From NCBI RefSeq assembly GCF_004115215.2, contig NC_041751.1, positions 32,833,798 to 32,897,797 of the forward strand: a stretch of DNA of 64,000 nucleotides, in the 5' to 3' direction. The notes under the pieces were generated by a model. It was not told the DNA's origin, did not search any database, and was given only the letters and a program-made list of their open reading frames with translations. The DNA comes from Ornithorhynchus anatinus (Eukaryota > Chordata > Mammalia > Monotremata > Ornithorhynchidae). Shown piece by piece: positions 11,211 to 22,479 of the stretch. The translations under genes and the position numbers were made by a program. How positions within the stretch are numbered: position 1 is the stretch's first letter; every line of letters starts with the position of its first letter.

Positions 11211-12015
11211 GTGACGGCGGTGCTGGTCCTCAGTGAACCGGGCTGGGCTGCCCGCGGTGCTGTCCCGGGCCCTCCCTGACCGCGGGTGGACGGAGTCCGG
11301 CCCCGAGAGGGACACCAACCTGGCGATTCCAGCGTGGCTGTGTCTACGCGTGGGCAGTGGCGGAGAGACAGTGGAGACGAAAGGCCAAAGAGTCCAAGTA
11401 AAGGAGCAGGCCAGGGAAGGAGGGTCCTGATTACCCCCCATCATGTCCCACTCCCCCCCCCAGTCCTGGCTTCAGCTCTCCCCTGCACGCTGTGCTCCGC
11501 TGCCCCGGCCTCGGGGGTCGCTGGAGGATGCCCCTCTGGAGGACAGTGGGGGAGCGGTGTTGGGGGAGACTCTTCTGCTCTATTCTGGGCTCAAGGACCG
11601 ACAGTCAGGCCTGTGTCCAGCCCGCCCTCCTCCGCGCACCCCGGTGGGTCTGACAAGCCCGCGGACTCCAGGGGAGTTTGGGACCCCAGAAGATGCCACC
11701 GAACCCCACGAGTGTTGGGCACAGAGGTTCCTGGCCGAGAGGTTCCCTGCCACAATCTTCTCTCCCTCAAACCCCGCCATGTTGAAACTGACCCGGCTTT
11801 CTGGGCCTTCCTCCGGCCCACCCAACCCTTTGTCCTGCCGGGGTTCAGCCTACAGGCTGGGGAACGAGGAAGGAAATCGGGTTTTCCGCCTCGCGCCCCC
11901 GGAAGAGAGGAAGGGGCGAATCCAGGATTTTCTTTCTTGGTGGGATGAGAATCCAGGAAATTTATCATTCCATCCTTAATGTAAGGAGGAGGGAGGAGGG
12001 GAGAGCGAAAAGGGG
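11211..12015 (+). other. Repeat-free stretch with an open frame, unassigned
   Basis: One of the few stretches near here without SINE sequence. A plus-strand frame from ATG 11443 runs 178 codons to 11979 and another, from 11286, runs 220 codons to 11948. Neither gives a domain I recognise and both are rich in Pro, Ser and Gly. This could be a regulatory region, an exon of an unseen gene or chance. I make no gene claim. Confidence 0.25.
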
Positions 12016-12886
12016 GGAAGCAGTGTGGCACAGTGGATAAAGCACGGGCCCGAGAGTCAGAAGGTCATGGTTTCCAATCCCGGCTCCGCCGTTTGTCCGC
12101 TGGGTGGCCTTGGGCAAGTCACTTCACTTCTCCGGGCCTCAGTTACCTCATCTGTAAAATGGGGAATAAGACCTATGAGCCCTATGTGGGACAGGGACGG
12201 TGTCCAACCTGGCTGGCCGGTATCCACCCCGTTGCTCAGTACAGTGCCTGGCACACAGTAAGCGCTGAACAAAGCGGGCAGGGAATGTTAATGTTTATCG
12301 TTGTATTATACTCTCCCAAGCGCTTAGTACAGCGCTCTACAGCCCATAAGCACTTGATAAAAGCGATTGAATGAATGTGAAGAGAAGCAAGTGGAAAGAG
12401 CACGAGCCTAGGAGTCAGAGGACTTGGGTTCTAATCCCGGCTCCACCTCTTGTCTGCTGTGTGACCTTGGGCAAGTCGCTTCACTTTTCTGTGCCTCAGT
12501 TCCCTCATCTGTCAAACGGGGGTGAAGACTGTAAGCCCCACCTGGGACACCCTGATTACCTCGTATCTACCCCAGCGCTTAGAACAGTGCTCGGCACATA
12601 CTATGCGCTTAACTATACCGTCATTATTATTGTTAGGAGAAGCAGTGTGGCTTAGTGGGAAAAGCTCAGGTTTGGGAGCCGGCGGTCGCAGGTTCTAATC
12701 CCGGCCCTGCCACTTGTCAGCTGCGTGTCCTTGCGTGAGTCACTTCACTTCTCTGGGCCTCAGTGACCTCATCCGTGCTATGTGACTGAAGACTTCGAGC
12801 CACTCGGGGGACAACCTGATGACCCTGTGTCTCCCCCAGCGCTTAGAACAGGGCTCTGCACATAGTACGTGCTTAACAAATCCCAA

Positions 12887-12932
<46 letters not shown>

Positions 12933-13790
12933 TTTGACGGTATTGGTGCTTGACTCCCCCTTCTAGACTGTGAGCCCGTTGCTGGGCAGGCACGGTCTCT
13001 GTACCCGCCAGGTTCATTCCAAGCGCTTGGTCCAGTGCTTCTCACCCTGTAAGCGCTCAATCAATTCGATTAGACTGTAAGCCCCCCGATTAGACGGTCA
13101 ATGGGCAGGGACTTTCTCTATCTGTTGCCGATTTATACACTCCAAGCGCTTAGTCCAGTGCTCTGCACATAGTAAGCGCTCAATAGAGAAGCAGCGTGGC
13201 TCAGTGGAAAGAGCCCGGGCTTGGGAGTCAGAGGTCATGGGTTCGGATCCCGGCTCCGCCACTCGTCTGCTGTGTGACTGTGGGCGAGTCACTTGACTTC
13301 TCTGGGCCTCAGTGACCTCATCTGTCAAATGGGGATGAAGACTGTGAGCCTCATGGGGGACCACCTGATGACCCTGTAGGTGCTCTGCACATAGTAAGCG
13401 CTCAGTTAATACTATTGAACGAATGAACGGTGGAAAGAGCCCGGGCTTGGGCGGCAGAGGTCGTGGGTTCGAATCCCCCCTCCGCCCCTTGTCAGCTGTG
13501 TGACTGGGGGCGAGTCACTTCACTTCTCTGGGCTCATCTGTAGTAAAGGGGGATTAACGGTGAGCCTCCCGTGGGACCACCCGATGACCCTGTATCTCCC
13601 CAGCGCTTAGAACAGTGCTCCGCACAGAGTAAGCGCTTAACGAATACCAACCTCATTATTCTGATTATTAGACTGGAAGCCCGTCAGTGGGCAGGGACTG
13701 TCTCTATCTGTTGCCGGTGTGTACACTCCAAGCGCTTAGAAGGAGGCGCTCAATAAATACTAACGAATGAATGAACGAATCGCTGGGTGG
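12016..13790 (+). repeat. Head-to-tail run of Mon1 SINEs and L2 tails
   Basis: Plus-oriented Mon1 copies at about 12018-12275, 12381-12633, 12638-12932 (ending in a long ATT run), 13187-13372 and 13429-13665 alternate with L2 tails at 12280-12377, 12936-13072, 13072-13187, 13380-13428 and 13666-13780. All have the same orientation, so repeated insertion into older tails or local duplication is likely. No gene. Confidence 0.8.
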
Positions 13791-13799
13791 ATTGCTCGG

Positions 13800-13920
13800 G
13801 GAGGGGGCGGGGCGCCGGAGGAGCCGGGCTACCACCGAGACGGCGAGGCCTCCGGAGGGGCCTAGAGGGGCCCCTGGAGGGCGGTGGTGACGCACTTCCG
13901 GCCGGCGCCAGGCCCGCCCG
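13800..13920 (+). promoter_or_regulatory. CpG-rich promoter module A, upstream of ZNF-1
   Basis: Contains CCACCGAGACGGCGAGG, then CCTCCGGAGG and GGCCTAGAGGGG (13831-13870), then an ETS-type site in CACTTCCGG. The same ordered blocks recur near 38.1 and 46.8 kb on the minus strand and, in shorter form, near 22.4 kb, each time upstream of a SCAN zinc finger locus. The likely role is the first-exon promoter of the locus starting at 17640. Inferred, not shown. Confidence 0.5.
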
Positions 13921-14049
13921 GCCCTCGACTTTGGCTCCGGTACCAGGCGGCCGCGGGGGATCACGGGAAGGGGGGAGGCCCAGGCCGCCCAGGCCGCCCA
14001 TGGCCGCCCATGGCCGCCCGTGGCCTCCTGCCTTCTGATGCTAGCAGAT

Positions 14050-15640
14050 GCTGGGGTTTCTGAGGCCTTTCCTCTGGGCAGAGCCCTGTTCTAAGCGCTG
14101 GGGCAGAGACAGGGCTCATCGGGTCGTCCCCATTTGACAGATGAGGTCACTGAGGCCCACGCTCACGCGGCTGACAAGGGGCAGAGCCGGGATTCGAACC
14201 CATGACCTCGGCCGCCCCCTCTTTCCACCGCGCCACGCTGCTTACTACGTGCCGAGCACTGTGCTGAGCGCTGGGGGAGAGCCAGCGTCTCTCTCTCTTA
14301 CCGATACGTCCATTCCAAGCGCTTAGTGCAGTGATCTGCACATAGTAAGTGCTCGATAAACAAAGTCACTTAACTTCTCGGTGCCTCAGTGACCTCATCT
14401 GTCAAATGGGGATGAAGCCTGGGAGCCCCACGTGGGACCAGCCGATTCCCCCGTGTCTCCCCCAGCGCTTAGAACGGTGCTCGGGCACATAGGAAGCGCT
14501 CAACAAATACCAACATTATTATCCTTATTAAGACTGTGAGCCCCACGTGGGGCAACCTGCTTCCCCTGTGTCTCCCCCAGCGCTTAGAACAGTGCTCGGC
14601 ACATAGTAAGCGCTTAACAAATACCAACATTATTATTATTATTATTATCATTATTACTATGGAATGAATGAATCAGGTCGCCCCCACCTAGGGCTCGCCG
14701 TCCTCATCCCCCTTGGAGGCAGAGAGAAGGGAAGGGACCTACCCGAGGTCACACGGCTGACATGAGGCGGGATTAGAACCCAGGACCTCTGACGCCTAAT
14801 AATAATAATGTTGGTATTAAGCGCTTACTCTGTGCCGAGCACTGTTCTAAGCGCTGGGGGAGACACAGGGGAACCGGGCTGTCCCACGTGAGGCTCACAG
14901 TCTTCGTCCCCATTTTACAGATGCGGTCACCGAGGCCCAGAGAAGTGAAGTGACTCGCCCACAGTCCCACAGCTGAAGAGGGGCAGAGGGGGGATTCGAA
15001 CCCATGACCTCGGACACCCAAGCCCGGGCTCTTTCCACCGAGCCACGCTGCTTCTCGCCATTCAGTAGCATTTACTGAGCGCTTACCGTGTGCAGAGCAC
15101 TGGACTAAGCGCTTGGGGTGTTCTAATCCCGACTCCGCCCCTTGTCAGCTGCGTGACCTTGGACGAGTCCCTTCACTCCTCCGGGCCTCAGTTGCCTCAT
15201 CTGGCAAATGGGGATGAAGTCTGGGAGCCCCCTGTGCGACAACCTGTTTACCTTATATCTAACCAGCGCTTAGAGCGGTGCTTGGCACCTAGTAAGCGCT
15301 TAACGGAAACCCAAATTATGACTATTTTATATGTCTAAAATTCTATTTATCTTGACGGTATTGATGCCCGACCGCTTGTTTTGTTGTCTGTTGTCTAGAA
15401 AATGTCCCGCTATGAGAGGGATTGGGTCCCACCTTTCGTTCAATTCGTTCAATAACCTGCTTACCCTGTATCTGCCCCAGCGCTTAGAACAATGCTTGGC
15501 ACATAATAAGGGCGTAACAAGTACCATTGTTATTGGGATATTTATTTGTTGATTTGTGTGACTTTTGGGCAAGTCGCTCACTTCTCTGTGCCTCACTTAG
15601 CTCATCTGCAAAATGGGGATTAAGACTGTGAGCCCCACAG
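14050..15640. repeat. Dense Mon1 and L2-tail block
   Basis: Minus-strand Mon1 at 14060-14243 and 14798-15056 (full length), and partial at 14668-14797. Plus-strand 3-prime parts at 14366-14530, 14531-14660 and 15119-15322. L2 tails at about 14290-14365, 15058-15119 (antisense) and 15322-15400. More partial copies reach 15640. No gene. Confidence 0.75.
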
Positions 15641-15641
15641 T

Positions 15642-16540
15642 GATCATAATAATAATGATGGTACTGGTTAAGCGCCTACTACGTGCCAGGGACTGTACTA
15701 GGCGCTGGGGTGGAGACCAGCAAATCGGGTTGGGCAAAATGGGGATTATCGCTTATAATAACGGTGCCAATCAATCGACGATATTTATCGAGCGCTTCCT
15801 TCGTGCGCTTCTCTGTGCCTCAGTTCCTTAAGACTGTGAGCCCATAGTGATCATAATAATAATGATGGTATTTGCTAAGCGCTTACTCCGTGCCAGGGAC
15901 TGTACCAGGCGCTGGGGTGGAGACCAGCAAATCGGGTTGGGCAAAATGGGGATTATCGCGTATAATAATTGTGCTAGTCAGTCGACGATATTTATTGAGC
16001 GCTTCCTACGGGCACTTCCCCGTGCCTCGGTTTCTTCATCTGCCAAGCGGGGAGTAAGACTGTGAGCCCCTCATAATAATAATGATGGTATTTGCTAAGC
16101 GCTTCCTACGTGCCAGGGACTGTACCAGGCGCTGGGGTGGAGACAAGCAAATCGGGTTGGGCAAAATGGGGCTTATCGCTTATAATAACTGTGCTAATCA
16201 ATCGACGATATTTACTGAGCGCTTCCTACGTGCACTTCCCTGTGCCTCAGTTTCTTCATCTGCCAAACGGGGATTAAGACTATGAGCCCCGTAGTTATCA
16301 TAATGGTGATGATGGTGTTTGCTAAGCGCTTACTACGTGCCAGGGACTGTACTAGGCGCTGGGGTGGAGACAAGCGGATCGGGTTGGACACAGTCCCTTT
16401 CCCACATCGGGGTCACAGGCTCAATCCCCGCTTTGCAGACGAGGTAACTGAGGCACAGAGAAGTGAGTGACTTGCCCAAAGGCACACATCACACGGGGGT
16501 GGCTCCGGGATTAGAATCCATGACCTTGTGACTCCCAGGC
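15642..16540. repeat. Tandem array of a composite SINE unit, about 228 bases, three copies
   Basis: Three head-to-tail copies at about 15642-15841, 15842-16069 and 16070-16296. Each combines a minus-strand Mon1 stub (CATAATAATAATGATGGTA), the odd segment GCAAATCGGGTTGGGCAAAA, an antisense L2 tail (CGACGATATTTATTGAGCGC) and a plus-strand Mon1 middle. They run into a complete minus-strand Mon1 at 16297-16540 that looks like the source of the stub. Confidence 0.8.
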
Positions 16541-17224
16541 GCATGTATATTTGTTAAGCAGTGATATTTATTGAGCGCTTCTTATGTGCACTTATCTGGG
16601 CCTCGGTTCCCTCCCCCGTCCAATGGGGGTTAAGACTGTGAGCCCCATGATAACAACAGTGATCGCGGTACTTGTTACGCGCCACTTTGCGCCAGGCACT
16701 GTACTAGGCCCCGGGCTGGACACAAGCAAATTGGGTTAGCCACGGTCCCTGTCCCCCGTGGGGATCCCGGTTCTAATCCCCGTTTTTAGGGATGAGGAAA
16801 CTGAGGCACGGAGAAGTGAAGCGACCTGCCCGAGATGGCGCGGCAGACAAGTGGCAGAGCCGGGATTAGAACTCCAACTGTCCATGCCGAGCGCTCAGCG
16901 CAGTGCTCTGCACGTACTGAATGAATAGAGCCCCCGTCCTTCCGCCTCCCAGGGCGGGGACTGTGTCCAACCCGATTATCATTTTTTTTTTTTTTTAAAG
17001 GGCACTTATTAAGCGCCTACTACGTGTCGGACGCTGGGGCAGAGAGAAGCCAAGCGGGTCGGACACGGTCCCCGTCCCACCCGGAGACGGGAGAGCGGTT
17101 GGGAGACTGCCGCTGGGCTCGAAAGTCGTCGTGAGCAGGGAGCGTGCCGGTTATTCCTGCACTGTCCTCTCCCCGGGACTCAGCGCAGCGCTCATCACAC
17201 AGTAGGTGCTCCATAAATAAAGCG
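16541..17224. repeat. Mon1 and L2-tail fragments
   Basis: A worn copy of the composite unit lies at 16541-16650. Minus-strand Mon1 follows at about 16655-16875, a T-run and another Mon1 piece at 16983-17090, and L2-tail sequence at 16875-16930 and 17150-17224. Confidence 0.65.
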
Positions 17225-17639
17225 GTCGGCTCCCTCTGCCCCCTCCTACCTCACCTGGCTCCGCTCCTACTGCAGCCCAGCCCTCCCGCTGCGCCCCTCC
17301 AAAGCCCCCCGGGCCTCGGTCTCGCCGCCCACGTGCCGCAATTACTCCCTCCTCAAATCCCCCTTATTGCAGGCCCGCCTCCTCCGGGGAGCCTTCCCCG
17401 ACTAAGCCGCCCTTTCCCCTCTTCTCCCGCTCCCTTCTACGTCGTCCCCTTAGTTCTCCCCCCGTCCCAGCCCCACGCCGCTTATATACAGGTCTGTCAT
17501 TTATTTGTATTACTGTCAGGCTCCCCGCCCCCCCCCCCACACACGTAGACTGTGAGCTCATCGTGGGCAGGGAGCGTGTGCGTTTATTGTCGCGTCGTGC
17601 TCCGCATCCAGTAGGCGCTCAGTACGTACGACCGAGTGA
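17225..17639 (+). mobile_element. L2 3-prime end directly before ZNF-1
   Basis: CT-rich L2 3-prime untranslated sequence (CCTTCCCCGACTAAGCCGCC, then CAGCCCCACGCCGCTTATAT) followed by the L2 tail (GACTGTGAGCTCATCGTGGG to GACCGAGTGA). Its last bases touch the ZNF-1 ATG. Confidence 0.75.
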
Positions 17640-18074
17640 ATGGCTACGACGGAGCGACGACGGCCGCCCGTCTCCTCGGAGAGCCCAGCCTCTCCCGTGT
17701 CCCACCCCCGCCGCGGAGGCCCGACGGCCGGAGGGTCGGCGCGGGTCGTGGGCCCGTCCGTCGAAGGGTCAGAGAGGCCGCCGCCGGTGAAGACGGAGGA
17801 GGAAGAGGAGGACCGCGGGGGAGGATTCGGCCCGCGGGGGAACGGCGTCCCCGGCCGGGGAGCCCGGCGGTTCCGGTTCCGGGAGGCGTCGGGCCCCCGC
17901 GAGGCCCTGGGCCGCCCGCAGCAGACCCTCCAACCCTCGGTCCTGGACCGGTTCCTCGCCATCCTGCCCGCGGAGATCCAGGCCCGGGTGCGGTTCCGGC
18001 GCCCCGAGAGCGGCGAGGAGGCCGTGGCCCCGGTGGAGGGCTCGCACCCAGAGCCGGGTGGGACCGGGCCGCAG
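17640..18074 (+). CDS. ZNF-1 SCAN exon with internal deletion
   Basis: 145 codons, open and ending in phase 0 like the other SCAN exons here. After the basic and Pro-rich start comes an acidic KTEEEEED stretch, then [17 protein letters not shown] joined almost directly to [13 protein letters not shown] and [10 protein letters not shown]. The helix region equivalent to [16 protein letters not shown] of ZNF-2 is missing. Confidence 0.72.
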
Positions 18075-18112
18075 GTGAGCGGGGGGACTCGGTTCTCTGA
18101 GCCTTTCTGACA

Positions 18113-19215
18113 TCTGGTAAGCGCTCGCTACGTGCCGGATACGAGCTAAATCGGGTCGGACACGGTCCCCGGCCCACGTGGGGCTCACGGCCTTTGATCT
18201 CCGTTTCTCAGACGAGGTCGCCGAGACGCAGAATAGCGATAGTGATCGTGGTGCTCGTCAAGCGCCCACTGCGTGCGAGGCACCGTCCCGAGCGCCGGGG
18301 CGGAGTCGAGCTCGTCGGGTCGGACGCAGCCCCCGTCCCACGGCCGGTTCCCCGTCTTAAACCTCCGTTTCACAGACGAGGTCGCTGAGGCCCGGGGAAG
18401 TGAAGTGACCCGCCCCGGGTCACCCAGCAGACGGAGCGGTGGGGATGGGATTAGGACCCAGATCCGCAGGCCCGGCGGGGCGGGGGCGGAATCGGGCGTT
18501 CCCGGGAAGAGAAGGGGCGTGGGGGAGGTTGACGTGGATGGAGGGGGGCGTCGGGCCGGCCGCCCCCCGGCCCTCGGTCCGGTGCCGGTTCTTCTTCCCC
18601 CTTCCTGCCCCTGGGGTTCCGGGGTGGGGGGGGGGGGTAGCCGCCTCCCCCCCGCCCCCCGGCTCGAGCCCGGCGTCATCGGACCCCCCGCAGGTGGTGA
18701 CTCGGACGCCCGCCCCGGCAGCGTTGGCGGAGGAGACGGCGGCCCCCGGAGCAGCGGCCGAGCCCAGGAGGTCCCCGTGCCGGCCCGTCGTGCCCAGGTC
18801 CGGGCGGGCGTCCCCGGGGCCTCGTGCCCCGCGGCAAGACGGGTGAGGGACAGGCGGGCCGCGTCTAGGAGGGAGCCGGGGATGGTGACGACGAGGGTAT
18901 CCGTTAAGCGCTTACTGTGAGCCGAGCGCCGGGGTAGATACCAGGTCGACGGTGACCGTTTTCCGCTCCGTCGCGGGCCGGCGGAGCCAGGACGTCGCGG
19001 GATCGAATCCCCGCCTCGCCCCCGGTCCGCCGCCTGACCTTTGGCAGGTCGCTTCGCTTCTCCGGGCCTCGGTAACGTGGGGATCGAGAGCGCGAGCCCC
19101 ACGGGGGACGGGGACCGCGGACCGCCCGATCAGCCGGGACGCGGACGGGGCCCGGCACACGGTGAGCGCCTCGCGGGTAACCCCGGTCGTTATCGTCGTC
19201 GTCGTTGTGATCCTT
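18113..19215. repeat. GC-converted SINEs in the ZNF-1 intron
   Basis: Minus-strand Mon1 at about 18113-18232 (partial), 18233-18475 and 18881-18945 (partial), and a plus-strand copy at about 18950-19215. Most A/T positions of the consensus have become G/C. 18480-18690 has poly-G and poly-C runs and nothing else recognised. Confidence 0.6.
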
Positions 19216-19377
19216 CTTCTTCGGGGGGCGGCCCGTCCCCAAACCGGAGCCGTCCGAGGAAGGAGGAAGAGCGGAGCCCCCCGGGGCCCCGACCCGGGAC
19301 CCGCGCCCGGGGCCCGGCGGGCGGAGGGGCCGGGGAAGGTGGGGAAGGGCCCGGGGGCGCGTCCGGGGGACCCCCCC

Positions 19378-19908
19378 GCCAAAGAGCGCCCTTACCCCTG
19401 CGGCGACTGCGGGAGGGCCCTCGCCCTGAGCTCCGCGCCCCTCCGCCACCGGCGCGTCCACACGGGCGAGCGGCCCTCCCCGTGCCCGGACTGCGGCGAG
19501 GCCTCCCCGCGGAAGTCGGCCCCGACCCACCACCGGCGGACCCACACCGGCGAGAGGCCCTACCGCTGCCAGGACTGCGGCGAGGCCTTCCCCCGGCGCT
19601 CGGCCCCCGCCCGCCACCGGCGGGTCCACACGGGCGAGGAGCCCCACCCGTGCCCGCTCTGCGGCCGGGCCTTCGGCCGGAGCTCCACCCTGGCCGATCA
19701 CCGGCGAGAAGCCGTTCCGCTGCCCCGTCTGCGGGAAGACCTTCAGGCCGACGTCCCACCTCAGCCAGCACCGAAGGAGGAGGCCGCCGGGGCCGGCCCG
19801 GCCGACGCCCGAGGACCGCCGCCCACGGGGAGCGGTCGGGCGGCGGGCCCGCGGACACGTGCGTCTGCGGGTCCGGGTCCGCGCCCGAGCGCCTGGGGGT
19901 TCCTGTAG
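19378..19908 (+). CDS. ZNF-1 finger region
   Basis: Finger 1 is CGDCGRALALSSAPLRHRRVH. Finger 2 (CPDCGEASPRKSAPTHH) has Ser where the core Phe belongs. Finger 3 keeps CQDCGEAF but has Pro in the helix. Finger 4 is CPLCGRAFGRSSTLADH. Linkers are HTGERP and HTGEEP. A fifth finger (FRCPVCGKTF, then TSHLSQH) is readable only in another frame from about 19710. Confidence 0.7.
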   Translation, partial: AKERPYPCGDCGRALALSSAPLRHRRVHTGERPSPCPDCGEASPRKSAPTHHRRTHTGERPYRCQDCGEAFPRRSAPARHRRVHTGEEPHPCPLCGRAFGRSSTLADHRREAVPLPRLREDLQADVPPQPAPKEEAAGAGPADARGPPPTGSGRAAGPRTRASAGPGPRPSAWGFL

Positions 19909-20880
19909 ACGGTGAGCTCGTTGTGGGTATGTGTTCGTCGTCACACCGCGCTCTCCCCGGCGCGGAGCGCGGCGGGCGCCCAGTAAATCCCATCGGATGG
20001 ACGAAAGGACCGTCCTTCGGGCGGCGGCCGCCCGCCGCCAGACCCCGGGCCGGCCCCGGTGCCGGTCGGGGAGAGGGACTCTGTTTTACGGTGTGTGTTT
20101 TTTTTTTGTCTTTTTGAAAAGGTGGTCGCCGAGTGCCCGCTCCGGGCCAGGCGCTGTTCCGGGCGCCGGGGTCGGTACGAGATTACACAGGTTGGACCCA
20201 ATCCGTGTCCCACACGGGGCTGACGCCTCGCCGGGGTCCTCGCGGAGCCGGGACGTCGCTTTCTCGTCACGGTGGCGATCCCGAGCCACCGGTGTTCGGG
20301 GCATCCGTCTTTCGCTTTGGCTCCCCGGGGTGTTTATCGAGCGCTCGCCGTGCATCCGGCCCTTGTCTGAGCAGCGGGGAGGATCCAAGCCAATCGGGTC
20401 GGACGCAGCCCCCGTCCCACACGGGGCTCACGCTCCCAATCCCCATTTTACGGACGAGGCCCCGAGAAGTGAAGCGATCCGTCCCGGGTCGCCCGGCAGG
20501 CAGGAAGAGGGGCCGGGTTTAAAGCCGCCCGGGTGGTTTTTTTCCGAGAAACCGTCGGGTCGTCCGCGACGCACCGCTCCTCGAAAACCGCCGACGGTCC
20601 CCGACCCTCCGCGACCAACGGCGTCTCTTTACCACCAGGTTCGGGCGCTCGGTTTGCTCGCCCCCTCCCACCTAAGCCCACCGTGCTCTTCACCTCGACC
20701 CCCCGGCCCACCCCGCACCACTTCCGGCCTTTCTAGAACGACCTCCGCACCGGTGCGGTTCCCGCCACCCGCGGCGCTCGGGCACGCCTATCTCACGAAA
20801 CCTCTCCATCGTATCTTCCGAGCGCGTAGCGTACGCCCGGCGCCCAACGGACCACTCGGGAGAGTCCAGCGCAACGGGGT
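19909..20880. repeat. ZNF-1 3-prime flank: L2 tail, SINE pieces, unmarked GC-rich DNA
   Basis: A CpG-rich L2 tail lies at about 19905-20008. Minus-strand Mon1 pieces are at 20117-20236 and 20325-20530. 20530-20790 is CpG-rich and unrecognised. Confidence 0.55.
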
Positions 20881-21560
20881 CGGTCGGGAGGTGTCTCCCG
20901 CCCGCGGGTTTACGGTCCGGAGAGGGAGACGCACGTCGAGAGAAAGAAATGACTTGTGGATATGGACGTGAGTGATGCGGAGCTGAGGAAGGGGTGGATA
21001 AAGGGAGCGAATCGACCCAGAAGGGAGTGGGGGAAGAGGAGACGGGGGCTAAGATGAGGGGAGAAGGAAGGAGGTGGAAGATGAAGGAGGAAGGTGAGTG
21101 GAAGAAGCGGGAGGGCGGTGGAGGAAAAAAAGAAAAAAGGAAGAATGGAGGAAGCGGGAGGGAGGAGGTGGAAGATGGAGAGAGGGCAGGAGGAGGAGGA
21201 AGAAGAAAAAAGGAAGAATAGAGGAGGTGGAAGATGGAGAGAGGGGAGGAGGAGAAGAAAGTGGGAGGAAGGAGGGAAGATACAGTGCTCGGCACATAGT
21301 AAGCACTTAAATACCATAATTACTATTATGAAGGGAGGGGAGAAAGGTAGAAGGAGGAGGGGAAAGTGGGAGAAAGGTGGAAGATGAAGGGAGGGGGGAG
21401 GAGGAGAAGTGGGAGGAAAGTAGGAGGTGGGAGATGCGGCTTTTAGAACAGCGCTCGGCACAGAGCGAGCTCCTCACAGGTACCACGATGGTCACTAGTA
21501 TTAGGAAGGAGGAGGAAGACGCAGCGCTCAGGACAAGTGCTCGGCACACAGTAAGCGCTT
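20800..21560. repeat. Antisense L2 followed by a GA-rich tandem block
   Basis: 20800-21060 matches the antisense L2 3-prime region (GGAGAGGGAGACGCACG, GGATAAAGGGAGCGAATC). 21060-21560 is purine-rich (repeats of GGAGGAGG.AAGAAGAAAAAA and GGTGGAAGATGGAGAGAGG) with short Mon1 tail pieces inserted at about 21285-21335 and 21440-21510. Confidence 0.7.
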
Positions 21561-22320
21561 AATAATCATGTCGGTCGGTATTCGTTAAGCGCTTACTAGG
21601 TGCCGAGCACTGTTTCTAAGCGCTGGGGGAGAGACGGGGTCATCAGGTGGTCCCACGTGGGGCTCGTACGCTTTTAATCTCTATGTTACAGATGAGGAAA
21701 CACCCTGAGAAACGCCACGTTTATTAGGAAGGAGGAGGAAGAGGAAGGGAGGGAGGAAAGGTGGCAGATGACAGCGCCGGGCACATCGGGAGCGCTTCGA
21801 GAACCCCATCGTTAGACCGTGCGCCCGTCCAACGGCCGGGACCGTCGCTATCCGTTGCCGACTTGTTCATGCCAAGCGCTTAGTCCAGTGCCCTGCGCAT
21901 GGTGAGCGCTCAACGAATACCGTTGAAGGAATGGCGATGCCGAGGGTGGGGAGGAGGGCGCTCAGCACCTAGGAGATGCCGTCGGCGTGGCTCAGGGGCA
22001 AGAGCCCGGGCTTGGGAGTCAGGGCTCATGAGTTCGAATCCCAGCTCTGCCCCTTGTCGGAGCAGCGTGGCTCGGTGGCAAGAGCCCGGGCTCTGGAGTC
22101 CGAGGTCATGGGTTCGAATCCGGGCTCGGTCACTTGTCAGCCGTGGGACTTTGGGCCGGTCACTTCACTTCTCGGTGCCTCAGTTCCCTCATCTGGAAAA
22201 GGGGGATGAACTGCGGGCCTCACGTGGGACGACCCGATTCCCCCCGGGTCTCCCCCAGCGCTTAGAACAGCGCTCGGCACGTAGTAAGCGCTTAACAGAT
22301 ACCGACGTTATTGTTATGAC
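21561..22320. repeat. Mon1 and L2-tail block upstream of ZNF-2
   Basis: Minus-strand Mon1 at 21561-21710, an L2 tail at 21790-21930, a plus-strand Mon1 head at 21978-22062 and a full plus-strand Mon1 at 22063-22320. Confidence 0.75.
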
Positions 22321-22359
22321 GACGCCGTGGGGAGCCTCGGGGAGGGAGCATAGAGAGGG

Positions 22360-22465
22360 CGGGCGGACTTCCGGCGTCCTAGAGCGGCCGGGGGCGGTCC
22401 GGGGCGGGGCGAGAGCGCCGCTTCCGGCCATTGTTGGCGGAGCGGGGACGCGGGGCCCGCGGCGG
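22360..22465 (+). promoter_or_regulatory. CpG-rich promoter module B and putative first exon of ZNF-2
   Basis: Has ACTTCCGGCGTCCTAGAGCGG (22367-22387), a GC box in GGGGCGGGGC, and CGCTTCCGGCCATTGTTGGC (22419-22438). The latter combines an ETS-type site with a YY1-like CCATTGTT and matches the minus strand of module C (38051-38069). GGCGG/GTAAGG at 22465 would be a good donor for a non-coding first exon leading to the ZNF-2 SCAN exon at 24080. Confidence 0.5.
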
Positions 22466-22479
22466 GTAAGGGCCGGGAT

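Larger units (their letters stand above)
17640..19908 (+). pseudogene. SCAN zinc finger locus ZNF-1, degenerate
   Basis: SCAN zinc finger proteins are nuclear DNA-binding factors that pair through the SCAN domain. The SCAN exon is 17640-18074 (donor GCAG/GTGAGC). Its start MATTE resembles ZNF-2 (MATDP) and ZNF-4 (MVTTDP), supporting this ATG. The domain begins near residue 81 ([15 protein letters not shown]) but lacks about 15 residues that ZNF-2 has before LAILPAE. A possible linker exon with LAEETAAPGAAAEP starts at 18694. Fingers start near 19384: four in one frame, with weakened hydrophobic positions in the second and third, then a fifth out of frame after an apparent 14-base loss between two GGCGAG repeats near 19710. 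No KRAB exon was found. Promoter module A lies 3.8 kb upstream. Confidence 0.7.

Noticed and set aside
18185-19944. Two minus-strand frames of 305 and 346 codons
   Set aside because: Antisense readings of ZNF-1 fingers and CpG-rich SINEs, Pro/Arg/Gly-rich without domains.
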